In this document: piece after piece, positions 62,153 through 64,000 of the stretch
How the letters are laid out: each line of letters begins with the position of its first letter
Position numbering within the stretch: position 1 is the stretch's first letter
Assembly: GCF_000014745.1 (NCBI RefSeq)
Contig: NC_008347.1
Coordinates: forward strand, 1,373,501-1,437,500
Origin: Maricaulis maris MCS10
GTDB taxonomy: Bacteria > Pseudomonadota > Alphaproteobacteria > Caulobacterales > Maricaulaceae
Reading direction: 5' to 3'
DNA length: 64,000 nucleotides
Notes under the pieces: generated by a model
Database searches by the model: none
The model's input: the letters and a program-made list of their open reading frames with translations, nothing else
What the model was told of the DNA's origin: nothing
Position numbers and translations under genes: made by a program

Positions 62153-62644
62153 ATGGCCCGCTCTCCCATCACCCATATAGACGACGCGCCGCTGGAAAAC
62201 CTGGCCCATGGCGAGACCTTCTCGGCCGACCTGGCACCGCTCGGGCCGTTGATCGGCCTGCAGCAACTCGGCTGTTCGCTGGCCATTGTACCGCCGGGCA
62301 AGACGGCTTTTCCCTATCACAATCACCACGCCATCGAGGAGGCGATCATCATCCTTGAAGGCGAGGGCACCTATAGATTTGGCGAGGACCGCCACACCGT
62401 GCGCGCCGGCCATGTCCTGGCCGCGCCGACCGGTGGCCGCGACGTAGCGCATCAATTGCTCAATACCGGTGCAGCCGACCTCAAATACATCTGTGTTTCG
62501 ACCCAACAGCCGGTCGATGTGGTCGAGTATCCGGACTCAAACAAGGTCGGGGCCGTACATTGGTCGCCGACCGATGATGACGCCATTTTCCGGCACCGCG
62601 CCTTTGCGGCCGAGCCGGTGGATTACTGGGAAGGTGAGGACTGA
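62153..62644 (+). CDS. cupin-domain protein within the suf operon
   Basis: This encodes 163 residues. A single cupin barrel (about 45-125) has HNHHAIEEAIIILEGEGTYRFG (motif 1 with two or more His and Glu) and AGHVLAAPTGGRDVAHQLLN (motif 2 with His). The C-terminus has DYWEGED. It may bind a metal such as Fe(II) or Mn(II). It lies 5 bp from the hypothetical gene and 1 bp from the next, so it is part of the suf transcript. Function unknown. Confidence 0.82.
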   Translation: MARSPITHIDDAPLENLAHGETFSADLAPLGPLIGLQQLGCSLAIVPPGKTAFPYHNHHAIEEAIIILEGEGTYRFGEDRHTVRAGHVLAAPTGGRDVAHQLLNTGAADLKYICVSTQQPVDVVEYPDSNKVGAVHWSPTDDDAIFRHRAFAAEPVDYWEGED

Positions 62645-62645
62645 G

Positions 62646-63323
62646 ATGGGTGTGTTCATGCAAGCCGCTGCTGTTCTGATGCTGGGCGGTCTCGCCGCCG
62701 GGATTGCCGTGTCGCAGTCCGGGCGCGATGGCGCGTCGATTGTCGAGGAAACTGTCCCGGCCTGCGATCAGGCCGAGTATGACGGGGCGCATCAGGACTG
62801 TGTCCTGCAGCTCGCAAATGGCTTGCTCGTCGTGCGCGTGTCTGAAGGTGGAACTGATGAGTGGGGCGATCCGATCGAGCGCGCGGATCTCAGTTTCCAC
62901 CGGGCCGATGGCTTTACCCAGTCTTTCGACGGTACGCTCGGATCGAGCTTCATGCAGCCGACTGCAGAAGACGTTGATGGCGATGGCGATCTGGACCTCC
63001 TGCTGCCGCAGGCGACCGGCAATGTGAACACGACCTCCCAGGTCTGGCTGCAAGGCGAAACGGGCTTTGTCGCGGCCGGGAGCATCAACGGGATCGGTAT
63101 TGAACCAGTAGGCGGCGGCCTTATGTCCGTAGCGGCACGGTCCAGCGCGGCCGAGTGGGAGACGACCTACTACATCGCACGCGACAACCGATTGATTGGC
63201 CTTTTCAGCGTCTCCACCGACTTCTCCGACGGAAGTTGTGCGGTCAATGACTGGGATGGCGGACTGGCCGAGGCCGGGATGACACTCGACGACGCCACAG
63301 CGCGCTTTTGCGACGCCGACTGA
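62646..63323 (+). CDS. secreted protein with VCBS/FG-GAP-like calcium motif within the suf operon
   Basis: This encodes 225 residues. The ATG at 62646 lies 1 bp after the cupin stop. An N-terminal hydrophobic segment (MQAAAVLMLGGLAAGIAVS) suggests a signal peptide or anchor. A single FG-GAP/VCBS-type Ca-binding motif, DVDGDGDLDLLLP, lies near 110-125. Two to four Cys are present (PACDQ, QDCVL, GSCAV, RFCDAD), suggesting disulfides. I recognise no family beyond this motif. It is the last gene before sufC (37 bp). Confidence 0.7.
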   Translation: MGVFMQAAAVLMLGGLAAGIAVSQSGRDGASIVEETVPACDQAEYDGAHQDCVLQLANGLLVVRVSEGGTDEWGDPIERADLSFHRADGFTQSFDGTLGSSFMQPTAEDVDGDGDLDLLLPQATGNVNTTSQVWLQGETGFVAAGSINGIGIEPVGGGLMSVAARSSAAEWETTYYIARDNRLIGLFSVSTDFSDGSCAVNDWDGGLAEAGMTLDDATARFCDAD

Positions 63324-63360
63324 ACACACCTGACACGCCGACAAGAAGAACGAGACGAAG

Positions 63361-64000
63361 ATGCTGAAGATCAACGACCTCAAATGCAAAGTCGAAACCC
63401 AGGACGGCGAAGAGAAGGCGATCCTGAAAGGGTTGTCGCTCGAAGTGCCGGCTGGCGAGGTCCACGCGATCATGGGGCCGAACGGGTCTGGCAAGTCGAC
63501 CCTGTCCTATGTCCTGACGGGCCGCGACGGCTATGAGGTCACCGGCGGTGAGATGCGCTTTGCCGACGAAGACCTTGCAGAGCTGGCCCCGGAAGAACGT
63601 GCCGCCCTGGGCCTTTACCTGTCCTTCCAGTATCCGGTCGAGATCCCGGGCGTGCCGACCATCACCTTCCTCAAGGAAGCCCTCAATGCCCAGCGCGCCA
63701 CGCGCGGCGAGGAAGAGGTCACGGCGCCGGAATTCATGAAGCTGATCCGCGCGAAGGCGAAACAGCTCAATGTGTCGATGGACATGCTCAAGCGGGCGGT
63801 GAATGTCGGCTTTTCCGGTGGTGAGAAGAAGCGGATGGAAATCCTCCAGGCGCTGGTGCTGGAACCCAAATTCCTGATCCTCGACGAGACCGATAGTGGC
63901 CTCGATATTGATGCCCTCAAGATTGTGTCCGACGGCGTCAACGCCCTGCGCTCGCCTGAGCGCGGCATGTTGGTGATCACGCATTATCAGCGCCTGCTCG
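63361..64000 (+). CDS. sufC: Fe-S cluster assembly ATPase SufC (3' end beyond window)
   Basis: This is a partial gene, 213 codons. Walker A is GPNGSGKST (about 39-47), the ABC signature is FSGGEKKRMEI, and Walker B is FLILDETDSGLDID. Family marks are EVHAIMGPNG, LTGRDGYEVTGGEM, LYLSFQYPVEIPGVP and VITHYQRLL. It binds SufB and SufD as the ATPase of the SUF scaffold. Translation starts 37 bp after the upstream gene. sufD would follow. Confidence 0.96.
   Translation, partial: MLKINDLKCKVETQDGEEKAILKGLSLEVPAGEVHAIMGPNGSGKSTLSYVLTGRDGYEVTGGEMRFADEDLAELAPEERAALGLYLSFQYPVEIPGVPTITFLKEALNAQRATRGEEEVTAPEFMKLIRAKAKQLNVSMDMLKRAVNVGFSGGEKKRMEILQALVLEPKFLILDETDSGLDIDALKIVSDGVNALRSPERGMLVITHYQRLL

Overview
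The window looks like chromosomal DNA of a GC-rich alphaproteobacterium of the dimorphic, Caulobacter-related group (Caulobacterales/Maricaulales; a Maricaulis-like genome is my best guess, by inference only). The reasons are a divK-pleD pair next to rpmG, an NDUFA12-type complex I accessory subunit, a DUF2155 protein, a zinc-ribbon DinB, a bactofilin/M23 pair, a class II RNR-like protein with the alphaproteobacterial C-terminus, and an Rrf2-desulfurase-SufB-SufC operon. I see no insertion sequence, prophage, CRISPR array, rRNA or tRNA.

Layout. 0-4.2 kb: two secreted pentapeptide-repeat proteins and a full-length but catalytically dead-looking class II ribonucleotide reductase paralogue. 4.3-11 kb: NDUFA12, DUF2155, aat, accC-accB-aroQ, thiS-thiG, a DsbA-like lipoprotein, a cupin and a RidA protein. 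11-18 kb: a hydrolase, dinB with a ROK sugar kinase, the cell-cycle regulators divK-pleD, rpmG and an MFS transporter. 17.6-25 kb: the tightly packed unit topA-rnr-NUDIX-small membrane protein and a D,D-carboxypeptidase with a SPOR domain. 25-29 kb: a phasin with a histone-like extension, then clpS-clpA. 29-34 kb: a membrane-anchored AraC regulator, a DUF2306 protein, an XRE/2TM protein and recQ. 34-42 kb: HIT, DUF2007-like, FemAB-like, an M48 protease with TPR repeats, rne and an AmiC-type amidase. 42-51 kb: mrcA, prfB (programmed +1 frameshift), a winged-helix regulator with membrane partners, bactofilin with an M23 peptidase, a DUF455 protein and bcp. 51.5-58 kb: a giant AsmA-like protein, tyrS, anmK and a hydrolase. 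58.3-64 kb: the suf operon, cut by the window end inside sufC.

Themes. Envelope growth and remodelling recur (carboxypeptidase, PBP1A, amidase, M23 plus bactofilin, AnmK recycling, AsmA-like protein, M48 chaperone-protease). So do RNA turnover and translation (RNase R, RNase E, RF2, TyrRS, L33) and proteolysis (Aat, ClpS and ClpA form the N-degron route). Fe-S cluster assembly closes the window.

The most unusual items are: the class II RNR paralogue, collinear over its whole length yet lacking the active-site motifs while keeping the C-terminal domain and Cys ribbon; three non-canonical genes inserted between sufB and sufC behind a candidate IscR operator; a perfect 15-bp inverted repeat in front of an acyltransferase gene; two mutually exclusive RNA stems between that gene and the next; and a phasin with an H1-like Lys/Ala/Pro extension under a promoter with a palindrome.
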